Shown here in pieces: positions 29,552 through 38,560 of a stretch of DNA of 61,771 nucleotides. The DNA comes from Pseudoxanthomonas kaohsiungensis (GTDB lineage: Bacteria; Pseudomonadota; Gammaproteobacteria; Xanthomonadales; Xanthomonadaceae). Within the stretch, counting starts at the first letter, position 1. The number at the start of each line of letters is the position of its first letter. Location: contig NZ_PDWO01000018.1 of NCBI RefSeq assembly GCF_010211765.1, positions 1-61,771 on the forward strand. The letters run 5' to 3'. Made by a program: the position numbers and the translations under genes. The notes beneath the pieces were generated by a model. That model made no database searches. It was given only the letters and a program-made list of their open reading frames with translations, and had not been told where the DNA came from.

Positions 29552-30208
29552 TCAGCGCCGCTGCAGCCGGTACGCGGCGGTCGCAAGCGCGGTCACGCCC
29601 TCGGCGACGAAGCGCGGTTCGCTGGCGAGGATGTCGCGCCGGGTGAGCCGTTCGACGTCCCAGTGCGGCGCGAACAGCGCATGCACGTCCGCCTCGGGAA
29701 CCGGGAACGGCGGGCCGTCCTTCTCGCCGGGCGGGTATTCCAGGGTGATCAGCAGGCCGCGACAACCCGCCGGCAGCCTGCCGTAGACCTCGTCCACGTA
29801 GCGCCGGCGCATGCCGTCCGGCAGCGCGATCAGCGCGGCGCGGTCGTAGAACGCATCCATCGCCGCCAGCGTTTGCTCGCGCAACGCGAACACGTCGCCC
29901 TGGACCAGGTCGATGGCGCCGGCCCGATGGTGCAGTCCGTCGGCGTCACGCTGGACCTGCGGGGTGATGCCGGCCTCGGCGAAGAACGCCTCCACCGCCA
30001 GCGGCGACAGTTCGCAACCCAGCACCTGCAGGCCCTGGGCGGCCAGCCAGTGCATGTCCAGCGTCTTGCCCGCCAGCGGCACGAACACGCGGCTGCCGGC
30101 CGGTACGGCGAGCGAGGGCCAGTACTGCTCCAGCAGCGGCATCACCTCGCCGCGGTGGAATCCGATCTGTCCTTCCCGCCAGCGTTGCAGCCAGAAATCA
30201 GCGTCCAT
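29552..30208 (-). CDS. Thiopurine S-methyltransferase family protein
   Basis: 218-aa SAM-dependent methyltransferase. Family marks are the start FWLQRWREGQIGFH, the SAM-binding loop VFVPLAGKTLDMHWLAAQG with ELSPLAVEAFF, YDRAALIALP and the TLEYPPGEKDGPPF segment. Bacterial TPMT homologues methylate thiopurines and, in some species, tellurite or selenium compounds. No resistance genes lie nearby, so the natural substrate is open. It is flanked by GTAG REPs on both sides. Confidence 0.9.
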   Translation of the reverse strand: MDADFWLQRWREGQIGFHRGEVMPLLEQYWPSLAVPAGSRVFVPLAGKTLDMHWLAAQGLQVLGCELSPLAVEAFFAEAGITPQVQRDADGLHHRAGAIDLVQGDVFALREQTLAAMDAFYDRAALIALPDGMRRRYVDEVYGRLPAGCRGLLITLEYPPGEKDGPPFPVPEADVHALFAPHWDVERLTRRDILASEPRFVAEGVTALATAAYRLQRR

Positions 30209-30240
30209 CCGTCACTCCGGTGCAGGCACCGCCGGTGCCC

Positions 30241-30312
30241 GTAGAGCGGGGCTCGCCCCGCTGCTTCCTGCCTGATTGCGGCACCTGCGCAGCGGGGCGA
30301 GCCCCGCTCTAC
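30241..30312. repeat. GTAG-type REP pair 3
   Basis: Nearly perfect inverted units at 30241-30263 and 30290-30312, with 26 bp between them, in the gap between parC and the methyltransferase gene downstream of it. The right unit ends 5 bp before the parC stop. Confidence 0.88.
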
Positions 30313-30317
30313 GCAAG

Positions 30318-32564
30318 TCACTCGACAGCGAGGCCATCCACCTTCTGCCAGCCCCGCGGCAGCAGGCCGCCCCGCGTCGCCCGCGCGCCCAGGTACTCGT
30401 CCAGTTCCTTGAACGACAGCGTCATCGTGCGCTGCCCGCTGAACACCTGCAGCTTCTGTCCCGGTGCCACCGCGGCCACCGCGACCACGCGCTCGGTGCC
30501 GAGCTTGGCCTTGGGGATGTCGATCAGCTTGTTGCCCTTGCCCTTGTCCAGCTCCGGCAGGTCGCTCGCGGCGATGGCCAGCAGGTGGCCGGCGCTGGTC
30601 ACCGCCACGATCCGGTCGGTCTCGACGCTGGCCACCGCCGCCGGCTGCAACACGCGCGCGTTCGGGGTCAGGTTGAGCATCGCCTTGCCGGCCTTGTTGC
30701 GGCCGGTCAGGTTCTCGAAACGGGTGACGAAACCGTAACCGTGCGAGGAGGCCAGCACGAAACGGGCGTCGTTGTCGCCGCTGGCCAGCGCCTGGAACGA
30801 GGCGCCCGCGGCCGGCGAGAAGCGGCCGGTCAGCGGCTCGCCGTTGCCGCGCGCCGACGGCAGGGTGTGCACCGCGGTCGAGTAGCTGCGGCCGGTCGAG
30901 TCCAGGAACGCCACCTGCTGGGTGCTGCGGCTCTTCACCGCGCCCAGCAGGCTGTCGCCTTCGCGGTACGACAGCCCGGCGGCATCGACATCATGGCCCT
31001 TGGCCGCGCGGATCCAGCCCTTCTCCGACAGCACCACGGTCATCGGCTCGCTGGGCACCAGCTCGGTCTCGTCGATCGCCTGCGCGGCGCCGCGCTGGAC
31101 CAGCGGCGAGCGGCGCTCGTCGCCGAACTTCTTCGCGTCCGCCAGCAGTTCGTCCTTGACCAGCTTCTTGAGCTTGGCCTTGCTGCCGAGGATGGCGACG
31201 ATGCGCTCCAGTTCCTTCGCAAGCTCGTCCTGCTCGCCGCGGATCTTCATTTCCTCCAGCCGCGCCAGCTGCCGCAGCCGGGTCTCCAGGATGTAGTCGG
31301 CCTGCTCCTCGGACAGGGCGAAGCGCGCGATCAGCGCGGCCCGCGGCTCGTCCTCGGTGCGGATGATGCGGATCACCTCGTCCAGGTTGAGGAAGGCGAC
31401 CAGCAGGCCTTCCAGCAGGTGCAGGCGGCGCTCGACCTTCTCCTGGCGGTGCTTGAGGCGGCGGGCGACGGTGTCGGTGCGGAACACCAGCCACTCGTCC
31501 AGCATCGCCTTGAGGTTCTTGACCGCCGGCTTCCCGTCCAGGCCGATCACGTTCAGGTTGACCCGGTAGCTCTTCTCCAGGTCGGTGGTGGCGAACAGGT
31601 GGCCCATCAGCTGCTCGGCGTCGACCCGGTTGGAGCGCGGCACCAGCACCACCCGGACCGGGTTGGCGTGGTCGGATTCGTCGCGGATGTCTTCCAGCCA
31701 CGGCAGCTTCTTGGCGCGCATCTGCGCGGCGATCTGCTCGATCACCTTCGACGGGGACACCTGGTAGGGCAGGGCGGTGACCACGAAGTTGCCGGTGCCT
31801 TCCTTGAGCCAGGTCGCGCGGGCGCGGACGCTGCCGTTGCCGGTCTCGTACATCGCGCGCAGGTCGGTCGCCGGGGTGATGATCTCGGCGGCGGTGGGAT
31901 AGTCCGGCCCGCGCACGTGTTCGCACAGGTCGGCGACGGTGGCGTCGGGGTCGTCGAGCAGGCGCACGCAGGCGCTGACCACCTCGTTGAGGTTGTGCGG
32001 CGGCACGTCGGTGGCCATGCCCACGGCAATGCCGGTGGTGCCGTTGAGCAGCAGGTGCGGCAGCCGCGCCGGCATCCAGCTCGGCTCCTCGAGGGTGCCG
32101 TCGAAGTTGGGCACCCAGTCGACCGTGCCCTGGCCCAGTTCGCCGAGCAGGACCTCGGCGATCGGGGTGAGCCTGGATTCGGTGTAGCGCATGGCCGCGA
32201 ACGACTTGGGGTCGTCGGTGGAGCCGAAGTTGCCCTGGCCCTCGATCAGCGGGTAGCGGTAGGAGAACGGCTGGGCCATCAGCACCAGCGCCTCGTAGCA
32301 GGCGCTGTCGCCGTGCGGGTGGTACTTGCCGATCACGTCGCCGACGGTGCGCGCGGACTTCTTCGGCTTCGCCGCCGCGTTCAGGCCGAGCTCGCTCATC
32401 GAATAGACGATGCGCCGCTGCACCGGCTTGAGCCCGTCGCCGACGAAGGGCAGGGCGCGGTCCAGCACCACGTACATCGAGTAGTCCAGGTAGGCGCGCT
32501 CGGCGTACTCGCGCAGCGGGATCTGTTCGAAGCCGTGGAAGGTGGGGCGGATGGTCTCGGTCAT
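30318..32564 (-). CDS. parC: DNA topoisomerase IV subunit A
   Basis: 748 aa, close to E. coli ParC (752). Decatenates daughter chromosomes with ParE. The catalytic Tyr127 is in AAMRYTESR. The quinolone-resistance region [14 protein letters not shown] has Ser87 and Glu91, the drug-sensitive residues. The C-terminal beta-propeller segments ([21 protein letters not shown]) are shorter than in GyrA, which supports ParC. I chose the ATG at 32564; a GTG three codons upstream is possible. There is no clear Shine-Dalgarno. Confidence 0.95.
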   Translation of the reverse strand: MTETIRPTFHGFEQIPLREYAERAYLDYSMYVVLDRALPFVGDGLKPVQRRIVYSMSELGLNAAAKPKKSARTVGDVIGKYHPHGDSACYEALVLMAQPFSYRYPLIEGQGNFGSTDDPKSFAAMRYTESRLTPIAEVLLGELGQGTVDWVPNFDGTLEEPSWMPARLPHLLLNGTTGIAVGMATDVPPHNLNEVVSACVRLLDDPDATVADLCEHVRGPDYPTAAEIITPATDLRAMYETGNGSVRARATWLKEGTGNFVVTALPYQVSPSKVIEQIAAQMRAKKLPWLEDIRDESDHANPVRVVLVPRSNRVDAEQLMGHLFATTDLEKSYRVNLNVIGLDGKPAVKNLKAMLDEWLVFRTDTVARRLKHRQEKVERRLHLLEGLLVAFLNLDEVIRIIRTEDEPRAALIARFALSEEQADYILETRLRQLARLEEMKIRGEQDELAKELERIVAILGSKAKLKKLVKDELLADAKKFGDERRSPLVQRGAAQAIDETELVPSEPMTVVLSEKGWIRAAKGHDVDAAGLSYREGDSLLGAVKSRSTQQVAFLDSTGRSYSTAVHTLPSARGNGEPLTGRFSPAAGASFQALASGDNDARFVLASSHGYGFVTRFENLTGRNKAGKAMLNLTPNARVLQPAAVASVETDRIVAVTSAGHLLAIAASDLPELDKGKGNKLIDIPKAKLGTERVVAVAAVAPGQKLQVFSGQRTMTLSFKELDEYLGARATRGGLLPRGWQKVDGLAVE

Positions 32565-32617
32565 TGCGGGCACTGCGGGGGACAGGCCACGATTCTACCC
32601 GTCCGCCTGTCCCCGGA

Positions 32618-34435
32618 TCAGCCCGCCCAGGGCAGCAGCGGGCCGCCCAGCCAGAGCGCGCGCGCCATCCAGGCGGTGGCCAGGGCGATGGCGATGGTCA
32701 GCGGGATGCCCACGCGCAGGAAGTCGCCGAAGGTGTACTGGCCGGGATTGAGGATCAGCAGGTTGCCGTGGTGGCCGATCGGGGTCAGGAACGAGGCCAC
32801 GGCGCCCATCGCCGTGCACACCACGAACGGCGTCGGCGGCAGGTCCAGGCCATGCGCGAGCGCCAGCGCGATCGGCGCCAGCAATACCGTGGTCGCGGCG
32901 TCGGAAAGTATCTGGGTCAGCAGCGCCGCGGTGCCGAACATCACCAGCAGCAGGACGAACACCGGCCACTCGGCGGAATGGGCGAGCAGGAACTGCGCCA
33001 CCAGTGCGGCCGTGCCGGTCTGCTCCATCGCGATCCCCAGCGGGATCACGCCGGCGATCATGACGAAGATGCGCACGTCGATCTGCGCGTAGGCCTGTTC
33101 GATCGCCACGCAGCGGGTCAGCACCATGGCCGCCGCGCCGGCCAGGAACGCGATCTGCGGCGGCAGCAGTTCGGTGGCGGCCGCGGCGACGGTGGCGGCC
33201 ATGATGGCCAGCGCCATCGGCGCACGCCGCCGGCTCTTCTGCTGGCCCTGGAACGGCATCAGCATCAGGAAGCCGTGGTGCGCGGCCAGCGGCTGCAGGT
33301 CCTGCTCGCGGCCCCACAGCACCAGGAGGTCGCCTTCCTCGAGCCGCATCTCCGACAGCTCGCCGTGCAGCCAGCCCTCGCGCCGCCACAGGCCGACCAC
33401 GACCACGCCCAGGGTGCGCAGGAAGTCGATCCCGGCCACGCTGCGGCCGATGAACTCCGAATTCGGGGCGACCACCGCCTGGACCAGGCGTTCCTCGCCC
33501 AGCACTTCGGTCTCGGGGTCCTCGCGCGGCTTGTCGCCGTACTTGGCGACCGCGTGCAGGGCCAGCCCTGGCTCGTCCTTGATCGAGGCGATCTCGTCGG
33601 GTGAGGCGCGGACCAGCAGGACATCGCCGGCGGCCAGCGGCCGGTCGCCGGCCTGCTGCCGGCGGCGCATGCCGTGGCGCAGCCAGTCCACCACCTGCAG
33701 GCGCTCGGCGAAGGCGTCCTCGAACTGTTGCCGGGTGCGGCCGACCCAGGGCGAGTCCGGCTCGACCAGCAGTTCGGTGTAGTAGCGCTCCAGGCGCAGG
33801 TAGTCGCCCTGCGGCGATTCGCCCATGCGCCGCGGCAGGAGCCAGCGGCCCAGCAGCATGTAGGCCGTGCCGAGCAGGACCAGCACCGCGCCGATCGGGG
33901 TGATGGCGAAGATGTCCAGCCCGGCGCCGCCGTCGCGCTTGAGCAGGTCGCTGGCCAGCAGGAAGGCGGGCGCGCTGAACAGGGTCAGGGTGGTGCCCAG
34001 CGAGGCGGCCAGCGACATCGGCATCAGCAGCCGCGAGGCCGCCAGCTTCTGCTCGCGCGCCAGGCGCATCAGGATCGGCAGCATCATCGCGGTCACCATC
34101 AGGTGGTGCGAGAAGGCGGCCAGCGCCGCGGTCGCGGGCATCACCACCGCGACCGTGCGCCACTCGCTGCCACCGGCCGCCCGGCCGATCGCCGCGCCGA
34201 TGCGGTCGGTGATCCCGGTCGCGGCCAGCCCGGCCGAAAGCACGAACACCGCCGCGACGATGATCGCCGGCTCGCTCGAGAACCCCGCCAGGGCCTGCTT
34301 CGCATCGAGGATCCCGGTGAGCGCCAGTGCGAGCAGGGCCAGGACCGCGACCACGTCCACGCGCATCCGGCCGCTGATGAACAGCGCCAGGGTGGTGGCG
34401 AGGATGGCCAGGAAGAGGATCTGTTGCGTATCCAT
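32618..34435 (-). CDS. SLC13-type anion permease with two TrkA-C domains
   Basis: 605-aa inner-membrane protein. About six helices form the first half (LFLAILATTLALFISG onward). Two soluble RCK-C/TrkA-C domains of about 70 residues each follow (residues about 205-365, e.g. SEFIGRSVAGIDFLRTLGVVVVGLWRR). Five or six further helices follow (ITELL-type loop, GAVASFLTPIGHHGNLLI). This arrangement matches putative sulfate/dicarboxylate permeases of the DASS/SLC13 group. TrkA-C domains usually bind small ligands that gate transport. Substrate unknown; no sulfur operon is adjacent. Confidence 0.85.
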   Translation of the reverse strand: MDTQQILFLAILATTLALFISGRMRVDVVAVLALLALALTGILDAKQALAGFSSEPAIIVAAVFVLSAGLAATGITDRIGAAIGRAAGGSEWRTVAVVMPATAALAAFSHHLMVTAMMLPILMRLAREQKLAASRLLMPMSLAASLGTTLTLFSAPAFLLASDLLKRDGGAGLDIFAITPIGAVLVLLGTAYMLLGRWLLPRRMGESPQGDYLRLERYYTELLVEPDSPWVGRTRQQFEDAFAERLQVVDWLRHGMRRRQQAGDRPLAAGDVLLVRASPDEIASIKDEPGLALHAVAKYGDKPREDPETEVLGEERLVQAVVAPNSEFIGRSVAGIDFLRTLGVVVVGLWRREGWLHGELSEMRLEEGDLLVLWGREQDLQPLAAHHGFLMLMPFQGQQKSRRRAPMALAIMAATVAAAATELLPPQIAFLAGAAAMVLTRCVAIEQAYAQIDVRIFVMIAGVIPLGIAMEQTGTAALVAQFLLAHSAEWPVFVLLLVMFGTAALLTQILSDAATTVLLAPIALALAHGLDLPPTPFVVCTAMGAVASFLTPIGHHGNLLILNPGQYTFGDFLRVGIPLTIAIALATAWMARALWLGGPLLPWAG

Positions 34436-34512
34436 GCGCGGCGGGGCGTCCGGTGACCGATCCGCATCGTAGCCGGTGGGAGGGCGCGGGCCTGCGATGG
34501 CGGCCGGAAAAG

Positions 34513-34537
34513 AAAAACCCCCGCGTCTGGCGGGGGT
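34513..34537 (-). terminator. Terminator of tRNA-Leu
   Basis: On the minus strand an 8-bp stem ACCCCCGC/GCGGGGGT with a 5-nt loop is followed by five T, about 27 bp past the tRNA 3' end. Confidence 0.8.
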
Positions 34538-34563
34538 CTTCAGGCAGGCGTGCCTGCGATGTC

Positions 34564-34648
<85 letters not shown>

Positions 34649-34742
34649 AGGTGAGGCCGCGCATTCTGGAGGGTGGCCGAAATCTTGTCAACGCCCCGTT
34701 GGCGCCCGCACGCCTGCACGCGGCCGTGAGCCGGGTGGGGTG

Positions 34743-34748
34743 TACGAT
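34743..34748 (+). promoter_or_regulatory. Possible -10 box of rnr (leaderless geometry)
   Basis: TACGAT at 34743-34748 ends six bases before the rnr ATG, and there is no Shine-Dalgarno. No convincing -35 is seen. The call rests on the same -10-to-ATG distance as at map and the 57825 gene. Confidence 0.35.
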
Positions 34749-34754
34749 CCGCGC

Positions 34755-37211
34755 ATGAAAAACACAGGCAAGCGCGGCGGGAAGGCCGCGGGCGGCTCGG
34801 GCCGCAAGGACACCGGCCCCGGCAGGGCTGGCGGGGACGCGGCACGGACGAAGAAGACCCCGGGCAAACCCGCGGCGTCACCCAAGCTGCCGCCGTGGAT
34901 GCCGGAGCCGCCGCCACGGGCTGGCGGCCGGCCGCCAGCCCCGGCCGGGACCGCGCACCAGGCGGCGCCCCGCAAGAGGCACCATGACCCGCATGCGGCG
35001 CGCGAGGCCGAGCGCTACGCCAACCCCATCGCCAGCCGCGAGGCGATCCTCGCCGCCCTGGAGGACGCAGGCGGGCCGCAGACCGCCGAGGAGCTGGCGC
35101 AGACCCTCGGCCTGACCGCCGAGGACCGCTTCGACGCGCTCGGCAAGCGCCTGGGCGCGATGGTCCGCGACGGCCAGCTGGTGCAGAACCGCCGCGGCGG
35201 TTTCGCCCCGGTCGAACACACCAACCTGATCTCCGGCACGGTGATCGCCAATCCCAACGGCTTCGGCTTCCTGCGCCCGGATGCCGGCGGCGGCGACGAC
35301 CTGTTCCTGCCGCCGTACGAGATGCGCAAGGCCATGCACGGCGACCGCGTGCTGGCCAACGTCACCGGCATCGACCGCAGCGGACGCCGCGAGGGCAGCA
35401 TCGCGCGCGTGCTCGAGCGCGGCATCAGCCGCCTGATCGGCAGCTTCGGCACCGAGGCCGGGATCAGCTTCGTGGTTCCGGACGACAAGCGCCTGCAGCG
35501 CAACATCCAGGTGCCGCAGGACGCCACCGGCGGCGCGCGCGACGGCCAGCTGGTGGTCTGCGAACTGGTCCAGGCCCCCGACGCGCGGCGTCCGCCGATC
35601 GGCAAGGTGATCGCCGTGCTCGGCGACAGCCTGACCCCGTCGCTGGTGGTCGAGGCGGCGATCCACGGCCACAACCTGCCGCACGAGTTCCCGCCGGAGG
35701 TGCTGGACGAAGCCACGGCGGTGCCGTTGACCGTCGAGCCGTCGATGGTCGGCGACCGCGTGGACCTGCGCGCCACCCCGCTGGTGACCATCGATGGCGA
35801 GGACGCCAAGGACTTCGACGACGCGGTCTACTGCGAGGTCAACAAGGCCGGCTTCCGCCTGGTGGTGGCCATTGCCGACGTGTCGCACTACGTGCGGCCG
35901 GGCACGCCGCTCGATAACGAGGCGCAGAAGCGCGCCACCTCGGTCTACTTCCCCGGCTTCGTCGTGCCGATGCTGCCGGAGACGCTGTCCAACGGGATCT
36001 GCTCGCTGAACCCGCGCGTCGACCGCATGTGCTTCGTCTGCGACATGCAGGTCGACCACGACGGCCAGGTCACCCGCTCGAAGTTCTACGAGGCGGTGAT
36101 GAACTCGCATGCGCGCCTGACCTACACCCAGGTGTGGAAGGCGGTGGGCGAGGATGACGACGACGCCCGCGCCGAGATCGCGCCGGTGCTGCCCCACGTC
36201 GAGCGCCTGCACCAGCTCTACCAGGTCCTGGCCAAGGCGCGCGCGAAGCGCGGCGCGATCGAGTTCGAGACCTCCGAGGTCCGCTTCGTCCTGGACAACC
36301 GCGGCGAGGTCACCCAGGCCGGCATGCTGGTGCGCAACGATGCGCACAAGCTGATCGAGGAATGCATGATCGCCGCCAACGTCGAGGCGGCGCGGCACCT
36401 GATCAAGGCCGGCGTGCCGGCGCCTTACCGCATCCACGAGAAGCCCCCGGAAGGCAAGTACGCGGACCTGCTCGAGTTCCTCAAGGAATTCAAGCTCAGC
36501 CTGCCGCCGTGGGGCAAGGTCCAGCCCGGCGACTACACCCGCCTGTTGAAGAAAGTCCGCGAGCGCCCCGACGCGGCACTGCTGGAGTCGGTGCTGCTGC
36601 GCAGCCAGAGCCTGGCGGTCTACTCGCCGGACAACGCGGGCCATTTCGGCCTGGCGCTGGAGGCGTATGCGCACTTCACTTCGCCGATCCGCCGCTACCC
36701 GGACCTGCTGGTGCACCGCGCGATCAAGCATGCGCTGTCGCGGCGGAAGCCGGACGCTTTTCTTTATGCGCCGCGCGACATGGCGGGTCTGGCGCTGCAG
36801 TGCTCCGAGCGCGAACGCCGCGCCGACGAGGCCGAGCGCGAGGTCGACGAGCGCTACCGCGCCGCGTGGATGGAGCAGCACGTCGGCGGCCAGTTCGACG
36901 GCGTGATCAGCGGCGTGACCAGCTTCGGCCTGTTCGTGGAACTCGATCAGTCCAAGGTCAACGGCCTGGTCCACGTCACCCAGCTGCCGCACGACTACTA
37001 CCACTTCGATCCGGTGCGGAAGACGTTGTCGGGCGAACGCCGCGGCATGCAGTTCCGGCTCGGCGACCGGGTCCGGATCATCGTGCTCAAGGCCAGCCTG
37101 GAGGAGCGCAAGATCGACTTCCGCCTGGTCGAGGACAGGGAGCGCGACACCGGCCTGCCGCCGCTGCCGCCGCGCGGGCAGCCGGCGAAGCGGACCAAGC
37201 AGAAGTACTGA
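34755..37211 (+). CDS. rnr: Ribonuclease R
   Basis: 818-aa processive 3'-5' exoribonuclease that degrades structured RNA and works in rRNA quality control. Residues about 1-75 are a basic, Pro/Gly/Lys-rich, probably disordered extension. Then come a winged-helix region, cold-shock domains (SGTVIANPNGFGFLRP), the RNB catalytic domain with the metal-binding Asp cluster in TIDGEDAKDFDDAVY, and an S1 domain (GQFDGVISGVTSFGLFVEL). The short basic tail is KRTKQKY. Size matches E. coli RNase R (813). The start at 34755 has no Shine-Dalgarno. In many Proteobacteria rnr is followed by rlmB, as here with one gene between. Confidence 0.95.
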   Translation: MKNTGKRGGKAAGGSGRKDTGPGRAGGDAARTKKTPGKPAASPKLPPWMPEPPPRAGGRPPAPAGTAHQAAPRKRHHDPHAAREAERYANPIASREAILAALEDAGGPQTAEELAQTLGLTAEDRFDALGKRLGAMVRDGQLVQNRRGGFAPVEHTNLISGTVIANPNGFGFLRPDAGGGDDLFLPPYEMRKAMHGDRVLANVTGIDRSGRREGSIARVLERGISRLIGSFGTEAGISFVVPDDKRLQRNIQVPQDATGGARDGQLVVCELVQAPDARRPPIGKVIAVLGDSLTPSLVVEAAIHGHNLPHEFPPEVLDEATAVPLTVEPSMVGDRVDLRATPLVTIDGEDAKDFDDAVYCEVNKAGFRLVVAIADVSHYVRPGTPLDNEAQKRATSVYFPGFVVPMLPETLSNGICSLNPRVDRMCFVCDMQVDHDGQVTRSKFYEAVMNSHARLTYTQVWKAVGEDDDDARAEIAPVLPHVERLHQLYQVLAKARAKRGAIEFETSEVRFVLDNRGEVTQAGMLVRNDAHKLIEECMIAANVEAARHLIKAGVPAPYRIHEKPPEGKYADLLEFLKEFKLSLPPWGKVQPGDYTRLLKKVRERPDAALLESVLLRSQSLAVYSPDNAGHFGLALEAYAHFTSPIRRYPDLLVHRAIKHALSRRKPDAFLYAPRDMAGLALQCSERERRADEAEREVDERYRAAWMEQHVGGQFDGVISGVTSFGLFVELDQSKVNGLVHVTQLPHDYYHFDPVRKTLSGERRGMQFRLGDRVRIIVLKASLEERKIDFRLVEDRERDTGLPPLPPRGQPAKRTKQKY

Positions 37212-37217
37212 GTCGCC

Positions 37218-37706
37218 GTGGCCAGCGAACCGGCGGTGCATACGGGGGGCTGCCAGTGCGGGGCGGTGCGCTTCCGCGTCACCGGCCCGCTGGACGACGC
37301 CTCGATCTGCCATTGCCGGATGTGCCAGAAGGCGTTCGGCGCCTACTACGCGCCGCTGGTGTCCACCCGCGGCGCGCGGCTGGAATGGACCCGCGGCGAG
37401 CCGAAGCGGTTCCAGTCCTCGAACCTGGTCCGGCGCGGGTTCTGCGGCGACTGCGGGACCCCGCTGACCTACGAGGCCCCCGATGGCGTGGCGCTGGCCG
37501 CCGGCGCGTTCGACGACCCGGCGGGGCTGGCGCCATGGATCCAGTACGGGATCGAGGGTCGCCTGCCGTATGTCCAGGGGCTGTCCGCCCTGCCGGCCCG
37601 TCGCACCGAGGAGGACGAGGCGGCCGCGGACTTCCTGTCGCGGATCGTGTCCTACCAGCATCCGGACCACGACACCGGACACTGGCCGCCGCGCACCGGG
37701 GCGTGA
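37218..37706 (+). CDS. GFA / CENP-V family zinc-binding protein
   Basis: 162 aa starting at GTG 37218, six bases after rnr. The family's zinc-binding cysteines are all visible: GGCQCGAVRF, ICHCRMCQKAFGA and GFCGDCGTPL. Members were named after a glutathione-dependent formaldehyde-activating enzyme, but that activity is doubtful for most. No formaldehyde-oxidation genes are adjacent. The tight spacing suggests transcription with rnr. Confidence 0.88.
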   Translation: MASEPAVHTGGCQCGAVRFRVTGPLDDASICHCRMCQKAFGAYYAPLVSTRGARLEWTRGEPKRFQSSNLVRRGFCGDCGTPLTYEAPDGVALAAGAFDDPAGLAPWIQYGIEGRLPYVQGLSALPARRTEEDEAAADFLSRIVSYQHPDHDTGHWPPRTGA

Positions 37707-37772
37707 ACGCGAGGCCGGCTCGTGCCGGCCCCCGGATGCGATAATGCCGGCTTCCCTTCGGCGGCCCCGTGC

Positions 37773-38519
37773 ATGAGCAGCAAGCAGAACCAGTGGATCG
37801 TCGGCGTCAATGCGGTGGCCTCGGCCGTCGAGAACGACGCCGAGAACGTGCGCGAGGTGCTGGTCGAGTCCGGTGCGCGCAACCCGCGGCTGGTCGAGAT
37901 CGAAGAGCAGGCGCGGCGCCGCGGCATCGACGTGCGCAAGGTCGCCACCCAGGCCCTGGACGGCATCGGCGGCAGCGTCCGCCACCAGGGCGTGGCCGCG
38001 CGCTATGCCGCGGCGAAGACCTGGGACGAGCACGAGCTGGCCGGCCTGGTCGAGGCCGCCGCGGGCAAGGCGCTGCTGCTGGTGCTCGATGGCGTGCAGG
38101 ATCCGCACAACCTCGGCGCCTGCCTGCGCAGCGCCGCGGCCGCAGGCGCGACCGCGGTGGTGATTCCCAAGGACAAGTCCGCCCCGGTGAACGCCACCGT
38201 GCGCAAGACGTCGGCCGGTGCGGCCGACCGGCTGCCGGTGGTGTCCGTGACCAACCTGTCGCGCACGCTGCGCGAGCTGCAGAAGCTGGGCGTGTGGATC
38301 TACGGCCTGGCCGGCGAGGCGGAGCCATCGCTCTATTCGCTGGACCTGAAGGGCAACGTGGCCCTGGTCCTGGGCGGCGAGGCCGAAGGCCTGCGCCGGC
38401 TGACCCGCGAGCACTGCGACGGGCTGGTGCGCATCCCGATGCCGGGCGACATCGAAAGCCTGAACGTGTCGGTGGCCGCCGGCGTCTGCCTGTTCGAGGC
38501 GGTGCGCCAGCGCGCCTGA
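37773..38519 (+). CDS. rlmB: 23S rRNA (guanosine-2'-O-)-methyltransferase
   Basis: 248-aa SPOUT-class enzyme that methylates Gm2251 of 23S rRNA. The substrate-binding N-terminal domain (WIVGVNAVASAVEN) is followed by the trefoil-knot SpoU motifs: LDGVQDPHNLGACLRSAAAAGA (motif 1 with the catalytic Arg), VLGGEAEGLRRL (motif 2) and IPMPGDIESLNVSVAAGV (motif 3). A GATAAT -10-like box at 37739-37744 may give a leader of about 27 nt. It sits with rnr, as in many Proteobacteria. Confidence 0.94.
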   Translation: MSSKQNQWIVGVNAVASAVENDAENVREVLVESGARNPRLVEIEEQARRRGIDVRKVATQALDGIGGSVRHQGVAARYAAAKTWDEHELAGLVEAAAGKALLLVLDGVQDPHNLGACLRSAAAAGATAVVIPKDKSAPVNATVRKTSAGAADRLPVVSVTNLSRTLRELQKLGVWIYGLAGEAEPSLYSLDLKGNVALVLGGEAEGLRRLTREHCDGLVRIPMPGDIESLNVSVAAGVCLFEAVRQRA

Positions 38520-38560
38520 CGGCCGTGCGGCGCGGGGGCTCGCGGCTCGGGGGAGCGGGA

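Noticed and set aside
30276-33092. 938-codon plus-strand open frame opposite parC and the permease gene
   Set aside because: His/Gln/Arg-rich shadow translation with no domain; parC is certain on the other strand.
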